In this document: piece by piece, positions 18,880-28,515 of the stretch | Layout of the letters: each line of letters begins with the position of its first letter | Numbering within the stretch: the stretch's first letter is position 1 | Source of the DNA: an uncultured Alteromonadaceae bacterium | Lineage (GTDB): Bacteria; Pseudomonadota; Gammaproteobacteria; Enterobacterales; Alteromonadaceae | DNA: 64,000 bases | Assembly: GCA_938085045.1 (NCBI GenBank) | Contig: CALKGI010000035.1 | Location: 60,876-124,875, forward strand | Reading direction: 5' to 3' | Notes under the pieces: generated by a model | Seen by the model: only the letters and a program-made list of their open reading frames with translations | The model's database searches: none | Told to the model about the DNA's origin: nothing | Program-made: the position numbers and the translations under genes

Positions 18880-19475
18880 TGATGGAATTACTACAACCCA
18901 ATAGCCGGGCAATGAATACCGCAATAGACATTTTCAATCAACATCCGTTTGCGACTTTGTTGGTCGCAAAAGCAAGCGCCGACATGCCCGAAGTCGTTCA
19001 TCTACCTTTTTTATATGATGCCAACGGCCATTGTTTTTACTTGCACGCTGCGGCCAATAATCCAATTATTGAACTCATTAGCAATGCTCAGAACCTTGTG
19101 AAGGTGGTGTTTAACGCCGAGCATGGTTATGTCTCACCAACTTGGTCTGAGCATATCCGAGTGCCCACATGGGATTATTGTGTTGTACATGTTTCTGGCA
19201 ATGTCGAAATAATTGAAGAGCCAGATGCTAAGTATCAATCAATGGTTGAGCAAATCGCGGCTTTTGAAAGCGAATGGCAAATAACCGAGCTAAAAGATAA
19301 CCAACGTAATGGGCTGTTTAAGGCGATTAAGGTATTGCGCGTGAATGTCGACGCCATGCATTATCGTTATAAGATGAGTCAGGCAAAGCCTGTTGATGCT
19401 AAGAAGGCTATTACTGAGCAATTCGCCGCGCAGGGAAATAATGCACTTGTTTCGCGTTATGAGGATGTTTTTTAA
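18879..19475 (+). CDS. FMN-binding PaiB-like protein
   Basis: 198-residue protein of the PaiB/split-barrel flavin-binding family. It shows the family blocks FATLLVAKASADMPEVVHLPFLYD, a Gly-free HAAANNPI segment, and HIRVPTWDYCVVHVSGNVEII. In Bacillus subtilis paiB is paired with the acetyltransferase paiA and represses degradative enzyme and sporulation genes; here too a GNAT gene lies directly upstream, though it is of the RimJ/RimL type. A double ATG (18879 and 18882) begins the frame, with GGAG provided by the tandem repeat. Family placement is good; regulatory function is inferred. Confidence 0.85.
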   Translation: MMELLQPNSRAMNTAIDIFNQHPFATLLVAKASADMPEVVHLPFLYDANGHCFYLHAAANNPIIELISNAQNLVKVVFNAEHGYVSPTWSEHIRVPTWDYCVVHVSGNVEIIEEPDAKYQSMVEQIAAFESEWQITELKDNQRNGLFKAIKVLRVNVDAMHYRYKMSQAKPVDAKKAITEQFAAQGNNALVSRYEDVF

Positions 19476-19503
19476 CCCTCCTGGTTTGGCCAGCCTGAAG
19501 TTC

Positions 19504-19548
19504 AATAGCTTCACTTTTTTATGCTCCTGCAAAAAAAGTGAAGCTATT
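19504..19548. terminator. Bidirectional terminator between convergent genes
   Basis: Inverted arms AATAGCTTCACTTTTTT and AAAAAAAGTGAAGCTATT enclose a 10-base loop. It has T-runs on both strands and lies between the stop codons of the PaiB-like and FHA genes. Confidence 0.9.
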
Positions 19549-19553
19549 ATCTT

Positions 19554-20522
19554 TTAATCTTTCTTCTCACCAACCTTTTTACTAGACAAATCAAAAACAG
19601 ATTCGCTGTCAGCGATAAAATCCTTAATACTCACAGGACTCGAAATCGCGAATTCAGGCGCCAATAAGGTATTGTCATAAATAGGCTTAGGATTGAAATT
19701 GCCCCGACTCGCGCTGTTGTACAAAAAGCCGAGTAAAAATATACCCAGAGTAAAACTTGCTGCCATCATCGTACGGCGAAAGGTATTCTGATGAAAAGCA
19801 ACGTAAAAGCTGCTCCACAGCAACGCAAATATCAACCCTAGCTGGGTGATAGAATTAAAGCCATTGCTGAACCACAGCTGGTTAGAGTTGAAACTAATGA
19901 ATGTTCCAAGCAAATCAAACAGCATAAAGATGATAAAGAAACTGTAAAACACCACCATCTGGGTCAATACCCGAGCATCATGTTTGAGCAATCTAGCCAC
20001 CGCAGAAAACATCAAGGGTATCAAGGCCATGCCAATAAAACGTGAGAAAACCGCCTTTAACATTTGCGAGGTTTTGATCTCTGCCGAGGCTTGCAGGTAA
20101 AAGTCACCAAACAATAGACCTATGTAAATGAATAATATTGACGTAACAACCAAAGGGCTACTAAGCCAATTCAACACGCCTTCGAGACCACTGAGGCGTA
20201 TCGCCGGAGCCACTGGTTGATGAGGATAGATAAATCGCAGGTGAGATTTACCAATAGAGACTACATCACCTGAATTTACTGGCTGGCACCCTTCAAGCGG
20301 CTTTTGATTGTCGGTAAAACTGCCATTAACTGAATCTTGATCGCATACCTGCCACCGACCTTCTTCGGTGGCGTTTAATGTTAAGTGGTTTGCGCAAATG
20401 TAGGGGTCATTTAAAATCACATCATTGTCAAAACCCCGACCAATGCTGATGCTTGAACCTTTGATTTGATGACGCTGCAACAGCTTCTGTGAGCGACTCA
20501 CTTCTTCTACAATCAATTCCAT
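19554..20522 (-). CDS. Membrane protein with N-terminal FHA domain
   Basis: 322-residue protein. Residues about 20-95 form a forkhead-associated domain, a phosphothreonine-binding fold, with the conserved ISIGRGFDNDVILNDPYICANHLTL (Gly-Arg, and N-H near the ligand loop). From about residue 110 there are four to five hydrophobic helices and a short C-terminal tail of about 50 residues. The FHA domain is predicted cytoplasmic. The gene overlaps the end of the upstream protease gene by 10 bases, implying co-translation and a joint role. No cognate Ser/Thr kinase is visible in the window. Confidence 0.85.
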   Translation of the reverse strand: MELIVEEVSRSQKLLQRHQIKGSSISIGRGFDNDVILNDPYICANHLTLNATEEGRWQVCDQDSVNGSFTDNQKPLEGCQPVNSGDVVSIGKSHLRFIYPHQPVAPAIRLSGLEGVLNWLSSPLVVTSILFIYIGLLFGDFYLQASAEIKTSQMLKAVFSRFIGMALIPLMFSAVARLLKHDARVLTQMVVFYSFFIIFMLFDLLGTFISFNSNQLWFSNGFNSITQLGLIFALLWSSFYVAFHQNTFRRTMMAASFTLGIFLLGFLYNSASRGNFNPKPIYDNTLLAPEFAISSPVSIKDFIADSESVFDLSSKKVGEKKD

Positions 20523-21772
20523 GTCGCTGACTCCATAAACTTCTCGGTAAACTTCAACGCCAGTGATTTTTCAACGCCTGATAAGGTAAAATGACTGATC
20601 AAACCTTGCCGCTCTTTATCAAATGAAGCGGCGATAAACGCCACATCAAACAAGCCAGGATACTCTTTATAAGCTCGCGAACAAATCACAGCTTTAGAAT
20701 TTGTTTTACCTTCGTCCAGAGCAACCATGTCATGCGAACATTGAAACTCGGTGACGTCATCTTTTGCTGCGCGATTGTCTGCGCCCATGCCTGCCAGTGA
20801 ATTCTCATACATGTTGTAAAACTGATAACTATTTAACTCATCGGTTTTGAGCCACTCATATTGCATACCAATATTGCCACTTCGAAACTGATTCGACAGA
20901 TAAACCTGCTCTCCCATGGCGCAATTAGAGCTGGCTGATAAGAATTTAGCGTCGGCTTTGTCGGCGTTCGAACGACCCCAACAACGAATAAATGGGGTGA
21001 TTTCTCCCGGGACGCTGGCACTGCCCAGCTTTTTAATTTGCCAGTCGGCTTCAAGCACTTCGGTCATCAAACGTTGTTGATTCGCATGTAACTGCTCACC
21101 AATTCGCTGTTTGAGATTGACCACAGCTTCGCCGCTTTGGACATAACGCTGATACAAGTTAGACAATTTATCAAGCGGCACCAAAAAACCAATTTGATTG
21201 CCTGATGTGGCGACATTAATACCCACCACCTCGCCTTTTTCATTGACGGTTGGGCCACCACTCATGCCGGGGTTTACCGCTCCGGTAAAATGAATGCGGT
21301 CGTAAAAGCTTTTGTCTTTCAAGCCATTGTAAGTACCCGGCACCACTATCATGCCCAAATCGTGAGGATTACCCAAAGAAAACAGTTTTTCTCCTTGAGC
21401 TGGCGTTTTAGCCGCCAACGCAAAATAATCGGGTGAGGGTTCTGTTCTTTTGAGCAGTGCCAAATCATTGAGTACATCAACGTCAAGTACTTGAAGTGCC
21501 GCTTTGTTTCCTTGGCGGTCTAGATATTCAAGTTTGTATTTGTTGTCGTGCTGAACAAAGCCAGAGATAACGTGATAGTTGGTGGCGATAACGCCGTTGG
21601 CATCAATCTGAAAACCCGAACCGATAGACGACTTGCTACCAGAGGCCTGTTCAATCAGGCGAATTTGGTATAAAGCCGGTTTAAGCGTATTAAACAAACG
21701 CTCGGCCTCATTAGCCTGAGCCGTCAAAACAACACTCAACAGCAACCAGACACTAATCATTTTTTTAAACAC
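20513..21772 (-). CDS. Exported trypsin-like (S1C) serine protease
   Basis: 419-residue protease with a signal peptide ending near QANEAER. The DegP-like catalytic triad is complete: His in ATNYHVI, Asp in LNDLALL and Ser in GMSGGP. There is no PDZ domain; the C-terminal 190 residues are an unrecognised domain containing several cysteines. The start is GTG at 21772 with AGGG six bases upstream; the ATG at 21760 lacks a ribosome-binding site. It is co-transcribed with the FHA membrane protein, suggesting a periplasmic protease linked to a membrane signalling partner. Confidence 0.88.
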   Translation of the reverse strand: MFKKMISVWLLLSVVLTAQANEAERLFNTLKPALYQIRLIEQASGSKSSIGSGFQIDANGVIATNYHVISGFVQHDNKYKLEYLDRQGNKAALQVLDVDVLNDLALLKRTEPSPDYFALAAKTPAQGEKLFSLGNPHDLGMIVVPGTYNGLKDKSFYDRIHFTGAVNPGMSGGPTVNEKGEVVGINVATSGNQIGFLVPLDKLSNLYQRYVQSGEAVVNLKQRIGEQLHANQQRLMTEVLEADWQIKKLGSASVPGEITPFIRCWGRSNADKADAKFLSASSNCAMGEQVYLSNQFRSGNIGMQYEWLKTDELNSYQFYNMYENSLAGMGADNRAAKDDVTEFQCSHDMVALDEGKTNSKAVICSRAYKEYPGLFDVAFIAASFDKERQGLISHFTLSGVEKSLALKFTEKFMESATWN

Positions 21773-21980
21773 TAAAGACCCTGTAGTAACACTGAAACAA
21801 TGGTTTCTATCTTAAAGGAATCTATTCAAAGTGAAATGCTTTCTTTGTAAATAAATAACATAACGCGCTGAGTTGATTTAGAAATTGCGATGACGATGGT
21901 TTAACTCAATCGTCAATAATGATTGTTTAGTGGTAGTTTCCACCAACAGGTTGGATTTGAGGAGGTTGGGTTTAAGAAGA

Positions 21981-22024
21981 TTAATGCCATTTATGAGCCT
22001 GTACGGGCTCATAAATGACATTAA
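21981..22024. terminator. Strong symmetric hairpin after the receiver-PDE gene
   Basis: Arms TTAATG, then CATTTATGAGCC, pair with GGCTCATAAATG, then CATTAA, with a 6-base loop and one mismatch. It lies about 45 bp downstream of the receiver-PDE stop. Without a T-run it may be a terminator, an mRNA-protecting hairpin or an operator. Confidence 0.5.
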
Positions 22025-22066
22025 CCGAATCAAAGAATTCGCTTTCAATCAGATGTGACAATAACG

Positions 22067-24136
22067 TCAATCTAAAAATGCGGGTTTGTAATAATGGTAA
22101 CCTTGTCCTTGCTGAACCCCCATCTCAAACAATAATTCGCCTGTTTTTGCATCTTCAATTCCCTCGGCAACAATATCAAGCCCCAGTGCCAAACTCATCG
22201 AAACGATACTCTTAACCAATAAAAAACTGCGTTTTGATTCGAGAATTGGAATAACAAAGGCACGGTCAATTTTAAGCGTATCAACAGGCAGTTCATGCAG
22301 ATAACTCAAAGATGAATAACCCGTACCAAAATCATCTAACGCTAACCTAAAGCCCAGTTTTTTAACTTCTTTGAGGATTGGCAAAACCCTGTCGAAATCA
22401 TCTAAAAATGACGTTTCGGTGATCTCTAGTTCGATAAAATCAGTGATATTGCCGGGTTGATCCTCACATAATGATTTCAATAATTCAATCAAGTGTTCAT
22501 TCAATTGAGGTGCAGCCACATTAATGGCGACATGTTCCATATACGGAAATTGAGCCTTGAGTTTCACCACATCCGAAAACACCTGCTTCAACACCGTAGT
22601 GCCAATATCATTGATCAACCCACAATTTTCGGCGATAGGGATAAAAATATCAGGCCTTATCATGCCATGTTCGGGATGTTGCCAACGAATCAGCGCCTCG
22701 GCACTAACGATTTTTTTGGTTTTCAAATCAACTTTAGGCTGGTAGGCCATTTTGAAACCTTTGTTGGCCAGCGCTTTGATTAACTCTTTTTCGATCATCG
22801 CTTGGTAATTTATTTTTTGATGCAATTGATCATCGTAATAGGCAACCTGCTGGCCATGCCTAGCCGCTTCGAAAGTGGCCAGCAGGGCATTGTGAACCAA
22901 TTCATCATATTCATTCGATTTTAAATTTTCAATCAATCCACTGCTGCATATGCCCAATGTCGGCTTTGAATAAATGCCCACATCACTGCCATCACTGATC
23001 TGAATAGAGCCACTAAAACAATCGACTATCTTTTGCTGCAAGGCTTCACTGTTATTACTATCTTCAACCATCAAAAAGTCGTTATCACCCCAATGAATCA
23101 ACACGGTATCGTTTACTGCTGCCAACTCGACCAGTACAAGTGCAATATTTAACAGTAAATACTCCAAGCGTTCATGACCGTAAAACTCAACGACTTTGTT
23201 GTTGTCGAAAAATGACAGAAAAATAAACGACAAATGACTGCTGGGCGGTAACGCTTCGCATTTTTCATTCAGCAAAAGCGCCGCCTGATTACGATTAGGC
23301 AAATGAGTGATGTAGTGGGTTTCAGCCAAATATTTCAAATTAATTTCATCTTCTTTTCGACTGGTAATGTCTTTAAAAATGAAAATGTAATGACTAAAAT
23401 TGTTGATCTCGACTTTCGAATAACTGACCTCAACAATAATTCGTTTATTATCAACATCACTTAGCGTCAGTTCTGGTGCACTGGCATTAAGCAGCTGATC
23501 GTCCATCTTAAATTGTTGAAACAAATTGCATTTATCGTCCATGTCTATGCCGAATCGGCTTTGCGCCACCTTATTGCAATCGGTGACTAAGCCTTCTTCA
23601 TCGGTGACAAAAACGTATTCTGACGAGTTATCAAAAATGGTGTTGAGGGTAACAATAACTTCTGACAGGTCTTTTTTGGTTTTTTTCAACCGCCCGCCTA
23701 AATCTTCACTCAAATTTTGAAACGTGGTTTTTCGCTGCTGTAAGTTGAGCACGTTTTTGATTCGTTGCAGCGTCTCTATGATATTAATGGGTTTTTCAAT
23801 GTAATCTTGCGCGCCAAGCTCCAGAGCTTCAAGCCTTTGCGCTTTATCATGGCTGGCCGTTAACACAATGACGGCAACGTCAGCACTTTCTACCTCAGCA
23901 GAGATCTTGTGTAAAAATTCAATGCCAGTAATTTTAGGCATCAACAAATCGAGCAATACCAATTGAGGCTTAATCTTATAAAAGTCAGCCAGCGCCAACT
24001 CTGGGTCGTTATAAACGTAAATTGATTCAAAATCTTCAGCTTCAACCACTTGCTTAAGCATCATGGTATTGGCTGGATTGTCATCAACAATAAAGACCTT
24101 ATTTTTAGCATAACCAGGTTGTTCTTTCATTTGCAT
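22067..24136 (-). CDS. Response regulator with PAS, degenerate GGDEF and EAL phosphodiesterase domains
   Basis: 689-residue c-di-GMP signalling protein. Domains in order: receiver (about 12-125, phospho-acceptor Asp63 in LLDLLMP), coil, PAS (about 155-265), GGDEF (about 275-425) and EAL (about 440-685). The cyclase site is lost: the GGDEF position reads WGDNDF (349-354). The EAL site looks complete: EALIRW (480), INVAAPQL, ELEITE, DDFGTGYSSL (601), LKIDRAF and VAEGIED. Predicted output is c-di-GMP hydrolysis controlled by phosphorylation. It starts 10 bp after the upstream receiver-coil gene, with GAGGG before the ATG, so it belongs to one operon with the hybrid kinase. Confidence 0.93.
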   Translation of the reverse strand: MQMKEQPGYAKNKVFIVDDNPANTMMLKQVVEAEDFESIYVYNDPELALADFYKIKPQLVLLDLLMPKITGIEFLHKISAEVESADVAVIVLTASHDKAQRLEALELGAQDYIEKPINIIETLQRIKNVLNLQQRKTTFQNLSEDLGGRLKKTKKDLSEVIVTLNTIFDNSSEYVFVTDEEGLVTDCNKVAQSRFGIDMDDKCNLFQQFKMDDQLLNASAPELTLSDVDNKRIIVEVSYSKVEINNFSHYIFIFKDITSRKEDEINLKYLAETHYITHLPNRNQAALLLNEKCEALPPSSHLSFIFLSFFDNNKVVEFYGHERLEYLLLNIALVLVELAAVNDTVLIHWGDNDFLMVEDSNNSEALQQKIVDCFSGSIQISDGSDVGIYSKPTLGICSSGLIENLKSNEYDELVHNALLATFEAARHGQQVAYYDDQLHQKINYQAMIEKELIKALANKGFKMAYQPKVDLKTKKIVSAEALIRWQHPEHGMIRPDIFIPIAENCGLINDIGTTVLKQVFSDVVKLKAQFPYMEHVAINVAAPQLNEHLIELLKSLCEDQPGNITDFIELEITETSFLDDFDRVLPILKEVKKLGFRLALDDFGTGYSSLSYLHELPVDTLKIDRAFVIPILESKRSFLLVKSIVSMSLALGLDIVAEGIEDAKTGELLFEMGVQQGQGYHYYKPAFLD

Positions 24137-24146
24137 AATCCCTCAA

Positions 24147-25265
24147 TCACCCTATTTTGCCTAAAAGATGGTCTATCTGTCGTATTTCATTTTCAATTTG
24201 CACCGACATTCCAGCCATACTTTCAAATCGTTCGCGGGTATCTTCAACCATTCCCATTAAAACGGACTCTTGTTCTTCCGTTAAATCTAGACTTACCAAA
24301 CCGATGCTCATTGATGATTCAAGCTCCTGAACTATTGACTGGGCTTGTTGTTCTTGTTCATGTAATTCATCTTTGATACGGCAAAGTCCGGTTTCTAATG
24401 CAGCACCGAGCTCGCCAACCGCTTGCTCGGTGTCCTTTTCACGGTTCATATGGGCATCCATCAACATTACACGACTATCAAGAATACCCAATAAAATAGC
24501 ATAATGATCTCTTAATCGACCGCACAGTTCCTCATCGTGGGTTGGCATTTTTTTGATCAATAACGAACACCATGATGAATTGAGTAATAAATTATTTCCA
24601 AAGGTGATTATCCGTTTAGCACTTCGCCCCAATTCCAAAATTTCGGACTCCAATGTGGATACTTGATCTTTAGGAAACTGAAACATCTGCTCTGCCAACC
24701 GAAACTCGACCGAACAACCACTGCCAAAGCCTTTAACAAAGGTTTTAGTGGCTTCAAACAATTGAGCCATCTCATCGACTTCAAGAGTTTCTGTGAAAAA
24801 CGCAATAAGTTGGCCTAACTCGCTTGATTGCTGCATTGAACTAAAGGCTGCCTGCGAGGCATATTCGTATTGTTCTTCTAAATCACGATGTTGATCTAAT
24901 CGTTTTTCCAATGAATGTAATTTTCGTTCAAGCTCTTGAATATCAATAGGTTTACAAACATAATCATCGCCACCTGCGCCATAGGCAGTTATTTTGTCCT
25001 CTAGGGAAGACAAAGACGAAACGAAAATCACCACCACATCAGGACAAATATTACTGGCTCTTAATTCTCGGCAAACGTCATAGCCACTTTTATCTCCAAG
25101 CATAATATCGAGCAAAATAACGTTGGGTGCGAACGACTCAAGCAAGTCATTAATGGGTTCAATACCATCGCTAGACATGACTTCAAATTGTTCTTCGAGT
25201 GATAGTTGTATTAATTTTAGGTTTTGCGGGTTATCGTCTACCGATAAAATTTTCATTTGGCTCAT
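24147..25265 (-). CDS. Receiver-domain protein with long helical effector region
   Basis: 372-residue protein. Residues about 4-120 are a receiver domain (VDDNPQNL, phospho-acceptor Asp53 in LLDIMLGD, conserved Lys105 in VCKPID). Residues 120-160 and 270-372 are predicted coiled coils rich in Glu and Gln. The middle is an unrecognised domain. There is no DNA-binding or catalytic signature, so output is likely by protein interaction. Middle gene of a three-gene signalling operon. Two Met codons (1 and 4) could start the protein. Confidence 0.85.
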   Translation of the reverse strand: MSQMKILSVDDNPQNLKLIQLSLEEQFEVMSSDGIEPINDLLESFAPNVILLDIMLGDKSGYDVCRELRASNICPDVVVIFVSSLSSLEDKITAYGAGGDDYVCKPIDIQELERKLHSLEKRLDQHRDLEEQYEYASQAAFSSMQQSSELGQLIAFFTETLEVDEMAQLFEATKTFVKGFGSGCSVEFRLAEQMFQFPKDQVSTLESEILELGRSAKRIITFGNNLLLNSSWCSLLIKKMPTHDEELCGRLRDHYAILLGILDSRVMLMDAHMNREKDTEQAVGELGAALETGLCRIKDELHEQEQQAQSIVQELESSMSIGLVSLDLTEEQESVLMGMVEDTRERFESMAGMSVQIENEIRQIDHLLGKIG

Positions 25266-25453
25266 AAACTACCGTAGTGTTAAAAATCAATGATTAGAGT
25301 GAATGGAAATTGCACCTGACAGGATGATTTATGCACAGATGCTTATGCTTTAAAACCTCCTGTCGTTTTAAAAAAATAGTTTATAACTAGAAATTTGTAC
25401 ATAAATAACCAGTTTCTATTTAGAAACATACTCTTAGCACAAGTAAAAAAAAA

Positions 25454-27079
25454 TTATTGTCCCGCAGTGGTGGATTCTTGAAGGGTAAACTGCATCAGTT
25501 CGACCAATTGTTCATTCGACAAGGGTTTAACCAATACTTGATCAAAACCAGCTTTAAGACCGTCACTAATTTCGTTGGCCGATGATTTACTGGTTAGCGC
25601 AATCGCTTGAACATCACTGAGCAACTCACTTTGACGCACAGCTTCTATCACACTGACAATTGTGCCATCGAGCAGGTCGACATCGACAATAATTAAGTTG
25701 GGGGTTCTGCGCCGGGTCAACTTGAGCGCAATTGATACTTCATCAGTACACGTCAAACTAATCTCTGATATTTTCTGACACTGTTGTTTAATCAAATGGA
25801 TATTATCCATCGAACCATCAAGATACAGTACATTGTGGGCTTTGCTACGTGTCAGCACTTTACTTTGACTCGAAGTTTTCATCAGCGGCACAGTGATCCA
25901 AAAACAGCTGCCTTTACCCAGTTTGCTCTCAAAACCGATATTGCCTTTCATTTCGAGTACCAGCTTTTTTGAAAGCGTCAAACCAATGCCGGTTCCTTCA
26001 ACTGCCGTATTCGCCGCAGACAAACGGTTGAACGGTTGAAACACCTCATTAAACAAGTCTTTGGCAATACCAATACCCGTATCCACGACTTCAATTCGCA
26101 GCAGCCCTTCGTGAGTATTGCTACAACGGATATCTACCGCACCATGCTGTTTATTGTATTTAATGGCATTGGTCAACAGGTTGAGTATAACTTGCTTAAA
26201 ACGCGTAGTATCGGCTTTAATAACCGCACTAGCATGGCACTCAACAGTGACTTTGCAACTGCGTAACTGCGCCAACTTATCGGTGAGCTTAACGCATTCT
26301 TTGAGCACTTGACTGACGTTGATTCTCTCTAAGCGCATGTCGATTTTACCGGCTTCGATTTTCGACAAATCTAATACATCGTTTATCAATGACAACAAGT
26401 GATCGCCCGCCTTGATGATCTCTTGAACATTGTCATTTTGCGAATCAGTCAACGGATTTTTTGATTTATACATCAGCAGTTGAGCAAAACCGAGAATAGC
26501 ATTGAGTGGGGTACGTAATTCGTGACTCATATTGGATAGAAATTTGGATTTTGCCCGATTGGCCGACTCAGCATTTTCTTTTTCAGAACGAAGCAACGCC
26601 ATTTTTTGTTCTTCTTCGAACAAAAACTGCTGTTCAACCAACTTCTTTTGGCTAACTAGATAATCCTGCTGAGATTTAACATATTGTCTACGTACCATTG
26701 CATAAAGAATAACTCGTCTTAACAGCAGACCATTGCAATGTTTTTTGGGGATGAATTCGATGGCACCAGATTCTAGCAATTCAAGGTCAAGGTCGGGGAT
26801 TTCGGTATCAGTGAACACCACAACCGGCGTCGACAACGTCGGACCATCTTGAAAATAAGCCAGCACCATATGGGCATTCATGTCAGATAATTCATTATCA
26901 AGCAAGATACAATCAAAGTCGCTGTTCTTGAACATCTCGATACCGACTTCACCAGAGCTGGCTTCGGTCACCGTAAGGTCCAATTCGCTGTCTTTCAAAT
27001 ATTCATTGAAGCTCAGCGCAACCTCTTTATCGCTTTCGATCAACAACAGATTAATCTGTTGAGTTTCGTAATGCATCAT
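25454..27079 (-). CDS. Hybrid histidine kinase (REC-HisKA-HATPase-REC)
   Basis: 541-residue soluble sensor kinase. An N-terminal receiver (Asp61 in ILLDNELS) is followed by a coiled coil, HisKA with SHELRTPLNAILGF (His186), a HATPase_c domain with NLLTNAIKYNKQHG, DTGIGI and GTGIGLTLSKKL, and a C-terminal receiver (IIVDVDLLDG). No membrane segment is present, so input comes through the first receiver or partner proteins. The start is set at ATG 27079 because the receiver begins within a few residues; the frame stays open 40 codons further upstream. It is probably the phosphodonor for the two receiver proteins encoded next, which are separated by a 188-bp gap. Confidence 0.9.
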   Translation of the reverse strand: MMHYETQQINLLLIESDKEVALSFNEYLKDSELDLTVTEASSGEVGIEMFKNSDFDCILLDNELSDMNAHMVLAYFQDGPTLSTPVVVFTDTEIPDLDLELLESGAIEFIPKKHCNGLLLRRVILYAMVRRQYVKSQQDYLVSQKKLVEQQFLFEEEQKMALLRSEKENAESANRAKSKFLSNMSHELRTPLNAILGFAQLLMYKSKNPLTDSQNDNVQEIIKAGDHLLSLINDVLDLSKIEAGKIDMRLERINVSQVLKECVKLTDKLAQLRSCKVTVECHASAVIKADTTRFKQVILNLLTNAIKYNKQHGAVDIRCSNTHEGLLRIEVVDTGIGIAKDLFNEVFQPFNRLSAANTAVEGTGIGLTLSKKLVLEMKGNIGFESKLGKGSCFWITVPLMKTSSQSKVLTRSKAHNVLYLDGSMDNIHLIKQQCQKISEISLTCTDEVSIALKLTRRRTPNLIIVDVDLLDGTIVSVIEAVRQSELLSDVQAIALTSKSSANEISDGLKAGFDQVLVKPLSNEQLVELMQFTLQESTTAGQ

Positions 27080-27357
27080 GTTCGGGGGGTTTCCATACAA
27101 AAAATGTGGCATTGAATTTAACATTATAAAGTCTAGTGGCTGTTGTCCCAGAACACCAATAAAACATTTCCTGACGTACCCAGCCCTTAAAACACACAAG
27201 ACAGCGGGCTATCTTAAGCTCATACCCAGCCCGAAAACCTATGTTGTTAAATCCTTATTTGATTCAAGTTTATGTTTACAGCCTTTTTCGTGTGTATCCA
27301 TAGCGCGCATCGCGGTATAATCTCGCCAACTGCAATCGATATCAATAAAGAACAACC

Positions 27358-28494
27358 ATGACGCCATTAAATCTCGATCAAGACACTTTTTTACAGCAAT
27401 ACTGGCAGCAAAAACCACTAGTGATCCGCCAAGGTATGACTGATTTCGAAGATTTAATCAGTCCCGACGAACTTGCGGGTCTAGCCTGTGAAGAAGCTGT
27501 AGAATCGCGGCTTATTTATCGTAAAGAACAACAATGGCAAGCCGAATCTGGCCCGTTTGAATCGTACGAGCACCTTGGCGAAAAAGATTGGTCGTTAGTT
27601 GTACAGGCTGCCGATAATTGGGCCCCTCAAGTTGCCGCTTTAACCGAAGGTTTTGATTTTTTGCCAGACTGGCGAAGAGATGACGTAATGATTAGCTTCG
27701 CCACCCCCGGTGGCAGCGTTGGCCCACACGTAGATAACTACGATACTTTTATCTGCCAAGGTTCGGGCACCCGTCATTGGCGGGTTGGCAAGCACGGAGA
27801 CTTCAAGCAATTCAGCGCTCACGAGATTTTACTGCATGTCGAACCATTCGAAGCCATGATTGATGTGGTATTAGAAGCAGGCGATATTCTCTACATTCCA
27901 CCTGGATACCCACACGAGGGCATAGCACTCGAACCGTCGATGAGCTTTTCAGTCGGTTATCGCACCGAATCAGCCAAAGACATGCTCAGCGGTTTGGCCG
28001 ATCACCTAATTGATCACGACCTAGGCAACCAATTATTGGTCGACCCCAAACGCCCTGCGTCTAGCAACTCAGGATTAGTCGACAACACCGATTTGGCACG
28101 AATAAAACAGCACTTGTTAAGTGCCTTACAAGACGACGAGCTACTGGCTCGCTTTTGTGGTGCCCACATGAGTGCGCCTAAACATACACTAGACGTGCCC
28201 GAGACCCCATTCGAATACGTTGATGCTGACGTGAAATCATTGCTGGCGCAACAGCCGCTTTATCGCTTGGGTGGCCTACGTTGTTATTACTTTGAACAAA
28301 CAGTGGCTGACGGTTATTTCTATCTCAATGGTGAAGAGTGTCAGGTTGACGCCAAACTAACAGACACGATTAAAAGCCTTTGCAACAACCAGATATTAGA
28401 TTGTCATATGCTCAGCGAAGGCTTGGAAGATGACGCGTTTATGAGTTTATTAACCACCTTTGTCAATCAAGGATGTTGGTATTTTGAGGAGTAA
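27358..28494 (+). CDS. roxA: Ribosomal protein uL16 arginine hydroxylase (JmjC/cupin oxygenase)
   Basis: 378-residue Fe(II)/2-oxoglutarate oxygenase of the RoxA/YcfD family, which hydroxylates an arginine of ribosomal protein L16. The metal triad is visible: GPHVDNYDTF gives His124 and Asp126, and IPPGYPHEG gives His186, each within one residue of the E. coli positions. A C-terminal winged-helix dimer region follows, as in YcfD (373 residues). The gene is transcribed alone, divergently from the kinase operon. Confidence 0.94.
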   Translation: MTPLNLDQDTFLQQYWQQKPLVIRQGMTDFEDLISPDELAGLACEEAVESRLIYRKEQQWQAESGPFESYEHLGEKDWSLVVQAADNWAPQVAALTEGFDFLPDWRRDDVMISFATPGGSVGPHVDNYDTFICQGSGTRHWRVGKHGDFKQFSAHEILLHVEPFEAMIDVVLEAGDILYIPPGYPHEGIALEPSMSFSVGYRTESAKDMLSGLADHLIDHDLGNQLLVDPKRPASSNSGLVDNTDLARIKQHLLSALQDDELLARFCGAHMSAPKHTLDVPETPFEYVDADVKSLLAQQPLYRLGGLRCYYFEQTVADGYFYLNGEECQVDAKLTDTIKSLCNNQILDCHMLSEGLEDDAFMSLLTTFVNQGCWYFEE

Positions 28495-28515
28495 ATAATG
28501 GAAACAACACCGAAG

